A stretch of 15,080 bases of DNA, from NCBI GenBank assembly GCA_905206345.1, contig CAJLGW010000052.1:1-15080 (forward strand), given 5' to 3'. Positions 1 through 6,843 of the stretch are shown here, piece by piece. Position 1 is the stretch's first letter, and every line of letters begins with the position of its first letter. The translations under genes were made by a program, and so were the position numbers. The notes below the pieces were generated by a model that was given only the letters and a program-made list of their open reading frames with translations, had not been told where the DNA came from and did no database searches. This stretch comes from an uncultured Sutterella sp. (GTDB lineage: Bacteria > Pseudomonadota > Gammaproteobacteria > Burkholderiales > Burkholderiaceae_F).

Positions 1-74
1 TAAGCTAGGTCTTGGCCCTATCAGCCCGACCACGGGACTTGCACCCGCTAGAACAACGCACATGTCGTGCGCAC
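1..74 (-). mobile_element. 5' end of a group II intron, probably class C (partial, runs off left edge)
   Basis: Read on the minus strand, the sequence starts GTGCGCACGACATGTGCG at position 74 and continues away from pnp. GTGYG is the conserved group II 5' splice-site start. The next bases form a hairpin, CGCAC-GACAT-GTGCG. This matches, with compensatory changes, the CCC-GGCAT-GGG hairpin that opens domain I of class C introns such as the Oceanobacillus iheyensis one (recalled, not searched). A second block, CTAGCGGGTGCAAGTCCCGT, matches the following GGGTGAGAGTCCCG element. A further hairpin, GGTC..GGC..GCC..GACC, comes next. The boundary abuts the U-tract of the pnp terminator, which is the preferred target of class C introns. 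Only 74 nt are visible, so the remaining ribozyme, the reverse transcriptase/maturase ORF and the 3' end would lie left of the window. Alternative: another structured RNA. Group II is well supported, class C somewhat less so. Confidence 0.78.
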
Positions 75-112
75 AAAAAACATCCCGAAATTCGAAAATC
101 TCGGGATGTTTT
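75..112 (-). terminator. Rho-independent terminator of pnp
   Basis: On the minus strand, 20 nt after the pnp stop, AAAACATCCCGA (112-101) pairs perfectly with TCGGGATGTTTT (88-77) around a 12-nt loop. The run of six Ts ends at 75, and the next base is the first base of the intron. Confidence 0.9.
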
Positions 113-132
113 GAGAAAGCCTAAATTAAGGA

Positions 133-2280
133 TTAGGCAGCAGGCGTTTCAGCCGGAGCTTCTTCAGACTTAGCTTCTTCGAGCAAAGCCTTCATGGACA
201 AACGCACACGACCCTTTTCGTCAGCTTCGATAACCTTAACGCGAACCGTTTGGCCTTCCTTCAAGTAGTCGGAAACTGCGTTCACACGTTCGTTAGCGAT
301 TTGGCTGATGTGCAACAAACCGTCCTTACCCGGCAACAATTGAACGATGGCACCGAAGTCCAACAAACGGGTAACCGTACCTTCGTAGATTTGGTCCTTT
401 TCGATTTCAGCAACGATGTCGCTGATACGCTTTTGAGCAGCGAGACCGGCTTGCGGATCCACGGAGGCAATCGTCACGGAGCCATCATCTTCAATATTGA
501 TCGTAGCGCCCGTTTCTTCCGTGATACCACGGATCACGGCACCGCCCTTACCAATAACGTCACGGATCTTTTCCGGATTGATCTTCATCGTGATCATGCG
601 CGGAGCAAAGCGAGACAATTCCTTAGCACCACCGGCGGCTTGCGTACGCATTTCGTTCAAAATGTGTTGACGACCGTCATGAGCTTGAGCCAAGGCCACT
701 TGCATGATTTCCTTGTTGATACCTTCAATCTTGATATCCATTTGCAAGGCCGTCACGCCGTTTTCCGTACCGGCAACCTTAAAGTCCATATCGCCCAAGT
801 GGTCTTCGTCACCCAAGATGTCCGTCAAGACAGCAAACTTGTTGCCTTCCTTGATCAAACCCATGGCCACACCGGCAACGTAATCCTTAACAGGGACGCC
901 AGCATCCATCAAAGACAAGCAACCACCGCAGACGCTAGCCATAGAGGAAGAGCCGTTGGATTCACAGATTTCGCTCACAACGCGAATACTGTATTGGAAG
1001 TCTTCTTCAGAAGGCAACACGGCCAACAAGGCACGCTTGGCCAAACGACCATGACCGATTTCACGACGCTTGGGGCTACCGACGCGACCCGTTTCACCCG
1101 TGGCAAACGGAGGCATGTTGTAGTGCAACATAAAGCGTTCACGCGTTTCACCCAAGAGACCATCGATCACTTGTTCGTCTTGCTTGGTACCCAAGGTCGT
1201 CACAACGAGAGCTTGCGTTTCACCACGCGTAAAGAGAGCAGAACCGTGCGTGCGCGGCAAAACACCTTGACGGATTTCAATCGGACGAACCGTCTTCGTG
1301 TCGCGACCGTCAATACGCGGTTCGCCATTCAAAATGTTGGAGCGAACGAGCGTGGCTTCCATTTCAAAGAGAATACCGGCCACTTCGTTGGCATCCGGAG
1401 CTTCCGTACCGGCAGCTTCAGCGTCCTTAGCCAAAGCTTCATCAACCATGGCATAGATTTCACGCAACTTTTCCGTACGAGCTTGCTTGCTGCGAATACC
1501 GTAAGCAACCTTCAATTCGGCTTGAGCCAATTCTGCGATACGAGCAATCAAAGCTTCATTCTTCGGAGCGGGTTCCCAATCCCAAGCAGGCTTACCGGCT
1601 TCTTCAACCAATTCGTTGATGGCGTTGATAGCCACTTGTTGTTGTTCATGACCGAACATCACAGCGTTGAGCATGACATCTTCGGGCAAGCAATCGGCTT
1701 CAGATTCAACCATCAACACGGCACGTTCCGTACCGGAGACAACCAAGTCCAAACGGCTCTTGGACATTTCGGAGAGCTTCGGGTTGGCAACGAATTCGCC
1801 ATCAATGTAACCCACGCGGCAAGCACCGATCGGGCCATTGAAAGGAATGCCGGAGATAGCCAAAGCGGCAGAAGCACCGATCATGGAGGGAATATCCGGA
1901 TCCACCTCAGGATCAACAGACATCACGTGAACGATCACTTGGACTTCATTGAAGAAACCTTCCGGGAAGAGCGGACGGATCGGACGGTCGATCAAACGAG
2001 ACGTCAACGTTTCCTTTTCAGAAGGACGACCTTCGCGCTTGAAGAAACCACCAGGGATCTTACCGGCAGAGTACGTCTTTTCAATGTAGTCAACCGTCAA
2101 CGGGAAGAAGTCTTGACCAGGCTTGGCTTCCTTCTTGGCAACAACCGTAGCCAAAACAACCGTTTCGCCCATTTGACACATCACAGCACCAGTGGCTTGA
2201 CGAGCGATTTCACCCGTCGTCAACGTCACTTCATGTGCACCAAAGCGGAAGGACTTACTAACTTTATTAAACATCGTCAT
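133..2280 (-). CDS. pnp: Polyribonucleotide nucleotidyltransferase (PNPase)
   Basis: Cytoplasmic phosphorolytic 3'-5' exoribonuclease, a trimer and often part of the RNA degradosome. The 715-aa length is close to the 711 aa of E. coli. Two RNase PH-like domains are followed by a KH domain (about 562-631, GKGG at 577-580) and an S1 domain (about 632-698), then a short Ala/Glu tail. The N-terminal block around GGFFKREGRPSEKE and the second-domain block GDEDHLGDMDFK, with the presumed metal-binding Asp491 and Asp497, are intact. The ATG at 2280 is preferred because AAGGA lies 11 nt upstream; an ATG two codons later is less well spaced. It is second gene of the rpsO operon, with a 186-nt gap holding a terminator and a structured leader. 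The first 677 codons contain no TTA, CTA or TCA, which indicates strong codon bias and high expression. Confidence 0.98.
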   Translation of the reverse strand: MTMFNKVSKSFRFGAHEVTLTTGEIARQATGAVMCQMGETVVLATVVAKKEAKPGQDFFPLTVDYIEKTYSAGKIPGGFFKREGRPSEKETLTSRLIDRPIRPLFPEGFFNEVQVIVHVMSVDPEVDPDIPSMIGASAALAISGIPFNGPIGACRVGYIDGEFVANPKLSEMSKSRLDLVVSGTERAVLMVESEADCLPEDVMLNAVMFGHEQQQVAINAINELVEEAGKPAWDWEPAPKNEALIARIAELAQAELKVAYGIRSKQARTEKLREIYAMVDEALAKDAEAAGTEAPDANEVAGILFEMEATLVRSNILNGEPRIDGRDTKTVRPIEIRQGVLPRTHGSALFTRGETQALVVTTLGTKQDEQVIDGLLGETRERFMLHYNMPPFATGETGRVGSPKRREIGHGRLAKRALLAVLPSEEDFQYSIRVVSEICESNGSSSMASVCGGCLSLMDAGVPVKDYVAGVAMGLIKEGNKFAVLTDILGDEDHLGDMDFKVAGTENGVTALQMDIKIEGINKEIMQVALAQAHDGRQHILNEMRTQAAGGAKELSRFAPRMITMKINPEKIRDVIGKGGAVIRGITEETGATINIEDDGSVTIASVDPQAGLAAQKRISDIVAEIEKDQIYEGTVTRLLDFGAIVQLLPGKDGLLHISQIANERVNAVSDYLKEGQTVRVKVIEADEKGRVRLSMKALLEEAKSEEAPAETPAA

Positions 2281-2423
2281 GATGAGTCTTTTCCTTATAA
2301 AGAGTTAGATTCTAAGAGACGGTGTTTCCGATACGCTGCGGTGGGAAGGCTCTTCATCAAAAGCGTTCTCATCGCAACGCACAAACCGAAAACCAACAAA
2401 AATCCGTCTCTGGGTTAATTTCT
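2281..2423 (-). promoter_or_regulatory. Structured 5' leader of pnp (candidate RNase III / PNPase autoregulation site)
   Basis: Between the rpsO terminator and the pnp start, the minus-strand RNA holds an 8-bp long-range stem, AGAGACGG (2411-2404) with CCGTCTCT (2322-2315). It encloses about 81 nt that contains a smaller GCGTT/AACGC hairpin. The ribosome binding site AAGGA lies 3' of the closing strand. In E. coli the pnp leader forms a long stem that RNase III cuts and PNPase then degrades, repressing its own translation. A similar role here is inferred from position and pairing only; no clear promoter was recognised within the leader. Confidence 0.4.
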
Positions 2424-2451
2424 AAAAAAAGACGACCTGCTAGAGGTCGCC
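2424..2451 (-). terminator. rpsO-pnp intergenic terminator/attenuator
   Basis: On the minus strand, GGCGACCT (2451-2444) pairs with AGGTCGTC (2438-2431, one G-U) around a 5-nt loop, followed by seven Ts (2430-2424). It lies just after the rpsO stop. It should release part of the rpsO transcripts and let some proceed into pnp, as the t1 site does in E. coli. Confidence 0.82.
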
Positions 2452-2466
2452 TTTTCGCTGTTTTGA

Positions 2467-2736
2467 TTACTTACGCAAGTTCAAAGCAGAAATCAACTTA
2501 CGGTAAGCGTCAACGTCCGTACGCTTCAAGTAGTCGAGCAACTTACGACGACGAGAAACCATCTTCAACAAACCGCGACGGGAGTGGTGATCCTTGGCGT
2601 GTTCCTTGAAGTGCGGCGTCAATTCATTGATACGAGCCGTCAACAAAGCGACTTGCACTTCGGGAGAACCCGTGTCACCGGCTTTACGTTGATATTGAGC
2701 GACGATTTCGGACTTTTTGATATCTTGAACAGACAT
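2467..2736 (-). CDS. rpsO: 30S ribosomal protein S15
   Basis: Primary 16S rRNA-binding protein of the small subunit central domain. The 89-aa product has the standard length and the family blocks GDTGSPEVQVALLTARI (about 21-37), HxKDHHSRRGLL (about 45-56) and the C-terminal RRRKLLDYLK. The ATG at 2736 is preceded by AAAGGT nine nt upstream. It is first gene of the rpsO-pnp operon, with a promoter about 70 nt upstream and a short structured leader. Confidence 0.98.
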   Translation of the reverse strand: MSVQDIKKSEIVAQYQRKAGDTGSPEVQVALLTARINELTPHFKEHAKDHHSRRGLLKMVSRRRKLLDYLKRTDVDAYRKLISALNLRK

Positions 2737-2767
2737 GTTATTTAACCTTTAAAAAATAAAACAAGCG

Positions 2768-2789
2768 GACATGGAAGTTAGGCCATGCC
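2768..2789 (-). promoter_or_regulatory. Hairpin in the rpsO mRNA leader
   Basis: In the minus-strand RNA, GGCATGG (2789-2783... with CCATGTCC side 2774-2768) makes a 7-bp stem including one G-U, with an 8-nt loop. It lies between the predicted transcription start (about 2796) and the rpsO ribosome binding site. S15 represses its own mRNA in many bacteria through variable leader structures. That role here is only a suggestion. Confidence 0.3.
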
Positions 2790-2802
2790 GTGAAGAATCG
2801 CC

Positions 2803-2831
2803 ATTGTACCCTAATTTGGAAAGAATTTCGA
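2803..2831 (-). promoter_or_regulatory. Probable sigma-70 promoter of rpsO-pnp
   Basis: On the minus strand, -10 TACAAT (2808-2803) lies exactly 17 nt from a -35-like TCGAAA (2831-2826, four of six consensus bases). The expected start near 2796 gives a leader of about 60 nt. Confidence 0.55.
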
Positions 2832-2893
2832 GTCTTTCTTATTGAAAAGGAAAGATTTTTTCTTTTTCTTTCAAATCAAGACACTATGGCTCA

Positions 2894-3463
2894 TCAGCAT
2901 TTCATTAAATGCTTACGATAATGTTGCAATTCATCAATACTTTCCAAAATGTCGGAAAGCGCTTCGTGCTTCGTACGCTTTTTGAAGCTTTGATGAACTT
3001 CCGGAGCCCAACGACGAGCTAATTCTTTAAACGTTGAGACGTCCAGATTACGATAGTGGAAATAATTTTCCAAACGCGGCATCCAACGCGCCATAAAGCG
3101 ACGATCTTGACCAATTGAGTTACCACACATCGGGCTCTTGCCGGGCGGTACAAATCGAGCAAACTCTTCTAAAAGCATGTCGCTTGCCGTCTCTTCATCA
3201 ATCGTGGATTCCAAGACTCGCTTTGTTAAACCGGATCGACCGTGCGTATCCGTATTCCAAGCATCCATTGCATTCATCGTACGTTCACTTTGGTGAATAG
3301 CAATCACTTGGCATTCATGCAAGATATTGAGTTGAGCGTCCGTAATGACAGCGGCTACTTCAATAACGCGATTAACTTCGGGTTGCAGCCCGGTCATTTC
3401 CATATCGACCCAAATAAGATTGTCATCACTATAACGAGGGTCTTTTTGAATTTCTTGTCCCAT
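2894..3463 (-). CDS. orn: Oligoribonuclease (DEDDh 3'-5' exoribonuclease)
   Basis: Degrades RNA fragments of 2-5 nt to mononucleotides in the cytoplasm, finishing what PNPase and RNase II/R leave. The 189-aa reading closely follows the 181-aa E. coli protein. All five DEDDh residues are visible: D20 and E22 in WVDMEMTG, D120 in GNSIGQDRRF, and H166 with D171 in KHEALSDI. The ATG at 3463 is chosen because homology begins about ten residues before the first Asp and AAGGA lies 13 nt upstream. An in-frame GTG at 3517 would add 18 residues (207 aa) and also has an AAAGG, so the start is not certain. The gene is divergent from the M48-like gene, and no convincing intrinsic terminator follows it. 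Confidence 0.96.
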   Translation of the reverse strand: MGQEIQKDPRYSDDNLIWVDMEMTGLQPEVNRVIEVAAVITDAQLNILHECQVIAIHQSERTMNAMDAWNTDTHGRSGLTKRVLESTIDEETASDMLLEEFARFVPPGKSPMCGNSIGQDRRFMARWMPRLENYFHYRNLDVSTFKELARRWAPEVHQSFKKRTKHEALSDILESIDELQHYRKHLMKC

Positions 3464-3523
3464 TTTGAGCAATAAATCCTTTACACTTCGGTGTTTAGAG
3501 ATACCTAATATTGCCACAATTCA

Positions 3524-5887
3524 ATGCCTTTTACTTTTGAACAAGTTTTCTTGGCTGCACTTCTTTTTTACTTTCTAGTGCATGCCTTTACCTGCACGGC
3601 TGAAATCGTGCACTTAAAACGCACCATTTCCGAAGTGCCGGCGGTTTTGCGTGAGAAGATTTCTTTAGCTCAACACACAAAAGCGGCTCGTTACGATATT
3701 GCCCGCACCAAACTTAACTTATTAGAAGTAACAGTGACGACTTGCGTGATTTTGGCGTTGACTTTATTTCAAGGCATTGACGACCTTTCTGAATTTTTAA
3801 TTGATCAAGTCGGTGACCAATTTGCTTTCCATTGGATGCTCCCGGCCCTCATTGGCTTTATCTTTTTAATCGTTGACCTCCCCTTTAGCTGGTACAAAGA
3901 ATTCCGCTTGCGCGAAGCCTATGGCTATATGCGTGAACAGCCTAGTCGATGGTTCGGTCGTTTCGCTTTAATGTCAATTTTAGGTTGGTTGGCAACATTA
4001 CCGATTTTGTGGATTGTTTTGTGGCTTTGGTGTCAAAGTGGTTCTTTGTGGTGGATTGCCGGCTGGGTTGTGTTTTCCGCTTATCTTATTTTCCCGCTGC
4101 AATTGGCATGCCGCTTGCGCTATTCCTTACATCCATCAATGGCAGACAAATGTAATAACGAACCGCTTATCGATCGTTTAAAGAAATTAGGAACACGTGC
4201 AGGTATTCAAATTGACGATATTCGCGTGACGGATCCAGAGCACAACGATCAATTGCCTCCCGCTTTTGCTTTTGGTCATCGAAAAAAGGTTCTTCTTTTC
4301 ATTCGCCACGATGTTTATAACAAGCTCTCTGAAGACAATTTGATGGCCATCAGTGCCCACGCATTAGCACGCAACTTAAGCCACATGTATTTCCAAGCAT
4401 GGGCCATTTGCGCATTGGTGAGCTTACTTGTCTTCATGTTCTTAGGATGGCTTGCCCCTCAATCTTGGTTCTTAAACGAAATTGGATTTAAGGCGATTGG
4501 CCCTGGTCCCTACTATGGCTCGTTGCTCGCTTTTGCGATTGTGGCCTTACCAGTCATTCTCTTTCCGTTTAAGTTGCCGATGGAAGCGTTTTTGCGTCAT
4601 TTGATTTTCCGTTCGGACCTTTTCGCATTGCACTATGCAGGATTAAATTCCATTACCAATGCGCTTATTGAGTTAACGCCCTCGCCCATCCGTCACTCTT
4701 GTGTGACGCTTGAGTTTTTTGATTTGCTCTTTTCACACGAGCCGAGCTTGATGGCGCGTATCAATCGTGTTCAAAAAGACTATATGAAGATTAAAAACGA
4801 GTTGCTCGAACAGCAAAAGTTTGAAGCCGACTTGGCAAGAAACCGCAATATCGTTAACGTTAGTCTTGCATTGGATCAACACAGCAAACATAAGTCTTTA
4901 GTTGATTATGATCGTCAAGAAAATCTTCAACGTGAACTCGCTCACAAAAAAGAAGCCGAATTAATTGCAAAAGCCGAAGCACAACGCAACGACGTCACGC
5001 AACCATTGGGTAGCTACATTGACCCTGCACAAGAAATCAATGAAAAAGCATTTAGCCAAGACAATACTCAACACCGCACCTACAAGATGAGTATTTGGCA
5101 AGGCTTTGTCGACATCATTCAACGCCTCGACAAAATGCAAAAAGATTATCGAGCACAACGTAAAGCCAAGGCTCTTGCTCAACAAAGTGACATTAGTGAA
5201 ATTTCTGCTCCTGCAGCCGAAATCAAAGAAAGCGAAGTCGTCAAAGCCGACGATATCGCCCATTCTGATAGTCATATCACCGGTAACCATACGGTGGATA
5301 CTGTCGTAGATGAACCCATTGTCGCCAAGTCTGAAGAAGTTCTCAAAGCTGACAATATTGAAAAAAACAGTCCCTCGATTGACTCAACAGCTAAAACTGC
5401 CAAAGAGATCGAGGTTGCCGAAAAATTCGAACACGATTTAAACAAAAAAACGATTGTCAACGAGGATACTCAAGTCGATATTCCCGTTGAATCGGAAAGC
5501 AATGTAGTGTCTGAAGAGATTAAACCTGAAAAAGAGTCTGCTTCTGAAAAGGCAGATTCCCTGGCAATTGAATCTGAAAGTCAAAAAACGAATGACGCTG
5601 AAATAACGGATACTCCATTGACTGAAACGTCGGAAGCGATTGAACAAACGGTTGAAACTCAACCCTCGCAAGAACCCGTTGTTTCTGAAAAAGTAGAAAC
5701 AAAGGTTTTGGAGATTGACGAAGAAAAGTCTGAAGTTCAAACCGTTTCAACAGAAAAAGTATCGGCAAAAAAGGCCGCATTCAAGCGTCCCAGTTCCGGC
5801 CGACGTAAGGTCGCGTTGAAACAATTGCGTCAACGTCACAGTGCATTTGAAGAGACAAAACATGAGACCGCCGAAGAAACAAAATAA
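3524..5887 (+). CDS. Ste24-like M48 membrane protein with degenerate zinc site and long acidic tail (pseudopeptidase)
   Basis: The 787-aa product has the architecture of Ste24/M48 integral membrane metallopeptidases. An N-terminal membrane segment (about 7-25) is followed by the family block VPAVLREKISLAQHTKAARY, further membrane segments (roughly 65-85, 103-120, 145-195) and a soluble region with KKVLLFIRHDVYNKLSEDNL. That region leads to the place where HExxH should stand, where it reads H279-A-L-A-R283. Two more membrane segments follow (about 293-318, 335-360). The third-ligand motif ExAD reads R363-S-D365. Two of the three zinc ligands plus the catalytic Glu are therefore not all available, and hydrolysis is unlikely. 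From about 450 the protein is a coiled, then Glu/Ser/Lys-rich disordered tail ending in a basic segment (about 745-775); typical relatives end near 420 aa. The ATG at 3524 lacks a clear Shine-Dalgarno. The reading frame overlaps rsgA by 26 nt. Position beside rsgA is usual for the active homologue in Betaproteobacteria. Confidence 0.85.
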   Translation: MPFTFEQVFLAALLFYFLVHAFTCTAEIVHLKRTISEVPAVLREKISLAQHTKAARYDIARTKLNLLEVTVTTCVILALTLFQGIDDLSEFLIDQVGDQFAFHWMLPALIGFIFLIVDLPFSWYKEFRLREAYGYMREQPSRWFGRFALMSILGWLATLPILWIVLWLWCQSGSLWWIAGWVVFSAYLIFPLQLACRLRYSLHPSMADKCNNEPLIDRLKKLGTRAGIQIDDIRVTDPEHNDQLPPAFAFGHRKKVLLFIRHDVYNKLSEDNLMAISAHALARNLSHMYFQAWAICALVSLLVFMFLGWLAPQSWFLNEIGFKAIGPGPYYGSLLAFAIVALPVILFPFKLPMEAFLRHLIFRSDLFALHYAGLNSITNALIELTPSPIRHSCVTLEFFDLLFSHEPSLMARINRVQKDYMKIKNELLEQQKFEADLARNRNIVNVSLALDQHSKHKSLVDYDRQENLQRELAHKKEAELIAKAEAQRNDVTQPLGSYIDPAQEINEKAFSQDNTQHRTYKMSIWQGFVDIIQRLDKMQKDYRAQRKAKALAQQSDISEISAPAAEIKESEVVKADDIAHSDSHITGNHTVDTVVDEPIVAKSEEVLKADNIEKNSPSIDSTAKTAKEIEVAEKFEHDLNKKTIVNEDTQVDIPVESESNVVSEEIKPEKESASEKADSLAIESESQKTNDAEITDTPLTETSEAIEQTVETQPSQEPVVSEKVETKVLEIDEEKSEVQTVSTEKVSAKKAAFKRPSSGRRKVALKQLRQRHSAFEETKHETAEETK

Positions 5888-6791
5888 CCATTCGGAGACC
5901 TTTACTGCTCAAGTGACCTCTTCCCATGGACGTCATCATTTTGTTCGTAATGCCGATGGGACAATTTTTGAGGCTCACCGTCGAGGTAAAAAAGCGGATG
6001 TGGTTGTGGGTGACTGGGTAGAGTGCTCGCAAGCCTTTGATAATACGGTAGCCATTGAATCGGTCAAAGACCGTGAGTCTTTGCTTTTCCGTCAAGACGA
6101 GTGGCGTACGAAAACACTGGCAGCCAACATCAACCAATTAGTGATTGTTTATGCCAGTGCGCCCCGCTTTAATCCTTGGTTTGTTTGGAAAGCTCTTTTA
6201 GCAGCCCACGCAGCTCACGTCCATCCCATCATTATTCGCAACAAGACCGACTTAACTGAAGGTGCCGAAGAAGCTCAACACTTTCTGAATGATCTCATGG
6301 CTATGGGATATGAGACCTACCACCTTTCCGCTCTTGATGAAGGTAGTGAAACCATTGCACTTCTTGATCGTATTTTTAACGAGAAAAAGTCCCTGTTGGT
6401 CGGTCAGTCCGGTATGGGCAAATCCACGATTTTGAATTTGTTGGTTGAAGAAGCAAACGCTCGTACTCAGGAGTATTCGCAAGCCCTCAACTTAGGTCGT
6501 CAAACAACGACGACGACAACGCTTTATGACCTTGATCGTGCCAATGGTTTTGTCATCGACTCACCAGGATTTCAAGAATTTGGCTTGGCACATTTGGAAC
6601 TTAATGACATTTTGCGAGCCATGCCCGACATCTTGCCCCATGTTGAAGGGTGTCGCTTTGCCAATTGCCGTCACTTAAAAGAACCCAACTGTTCTGTGAA
6701 GGCAGCTGTTGAAGCGGGACAAATTAGTCAAGATCGTTATGACTTTTATGTCGCCACTGTCACGCAACTTGATAACCTCAAAGCTTGGTGA
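5862..6791 (+). CDS. rsgA: Small ribosomal subunit biogenesis GTPase RsgA
   Basis: Circularly permuted GTPase that checks and matures the 30S subunit. The 309-aa product starts with an OB-fold domain (about 12-75). The G motifs follow in permuted order: NKTD at 127-130, SAL at 156-158, P-loop GQSGMGKS at 181-188, a Thr-rich switch (six Thr, 215-220) and DSPG at 233-236. The C-terminal zinc knuckle C264-C269-H271-C277 is complete. Where many relatives have GRHTTT, this one has GRQTTT. The ATG at 5862 is preferred, with GAAGAG a few nt upstream; a GTG at 5841 would add seven residues. The start lies inside the end of the M48-like gene, so the two are probably cotranscribed and translationally coupled. 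A strong terminator follows. Confidence 0.96.
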   Translation: MRPPKKQNNHSETFTAQVTSSHGRHHFVRNADGTIFEAHRRGKKADVVVGDWVECSQAFDNTVAIESVKDRESLLFRQDEWRTKTLAANINQLVIVYASAPRFNPWFVWKALLAAHAAHVHPIIIRNKTDLTEGAEEAQHFLNDLMAMGYETYHLSALDEGSETIALLDRIFNEKKSLLVGQSGMGKSTILNLLVEEANARTQEYSQALNLGRQTTTTTTLYDLDRANGFVIDSPGFQEFGLAHLELNDILRAMPDILPHVEGCRFANCRHLKEPNCSVKAAVEAGQISQDRYDFYVATVTQLDNLKAW

Positions 6792-6804
6792 GCAGTTGAG
6801 TGAC

Positions 6805-6843
6805 AAAAAATTGCCCCGATTTTTAAGTCGGGGCTTTTTTTTT
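6805..6843. terminator. Bidirectional terminator between convergent rsgA and M20 gene
   Basis: GCCCCGA (6813-6819) pairs with TCGGGGC (6828-6834). Nine Ts follow on the plus strand (6835-6843). On the minus strand the stem is followed by AA and six Ts (complement of 6805-6812). The plus-strand T run extends into the TAA stop codon of the minus-strand M20 gene, a very tight convergent end. Confidence 0.9.

Noticed and set aside
250..2418. A 722-codon plus-strand open frame opposite pnp
   Set aside because: It is aligned codon-for-codon with pnp and exists because pnp avoids TTA, CTA and TCA. Its translation is rich in His, Arg, Thr and Asn with no recognisable domain, and pnp itself is unmistakable.
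2409..2421. A 13-nt sequence (TCTGGGTTAATTT) shared with 15062-15074
   Set aside because: A match of this length between two places in 15 kb is expected about once by chance, and the surrounding bases differ.
2824..2893. Possible AT-rich hairpin after orn as a terminator
   Set aside because: The pairing is short and only A-T; no GC-rich stem with a T run is present.
3464..3517. GTG-initiated N-terminal extension of orn (18 residues)
   Set aside because: The family begins about ten residues before the first catalytic Asp, and the extension would take up nearly all space needed for the divergent promoters. It is kept only as an alternative start.
6490..6525. Run of six Thr codons in rsgA, considered as a repeat insertion
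   Set aside because: It falls in the Thr-rich switch region that RsgA proteins normally have, so a modest expansion is unremarkable.
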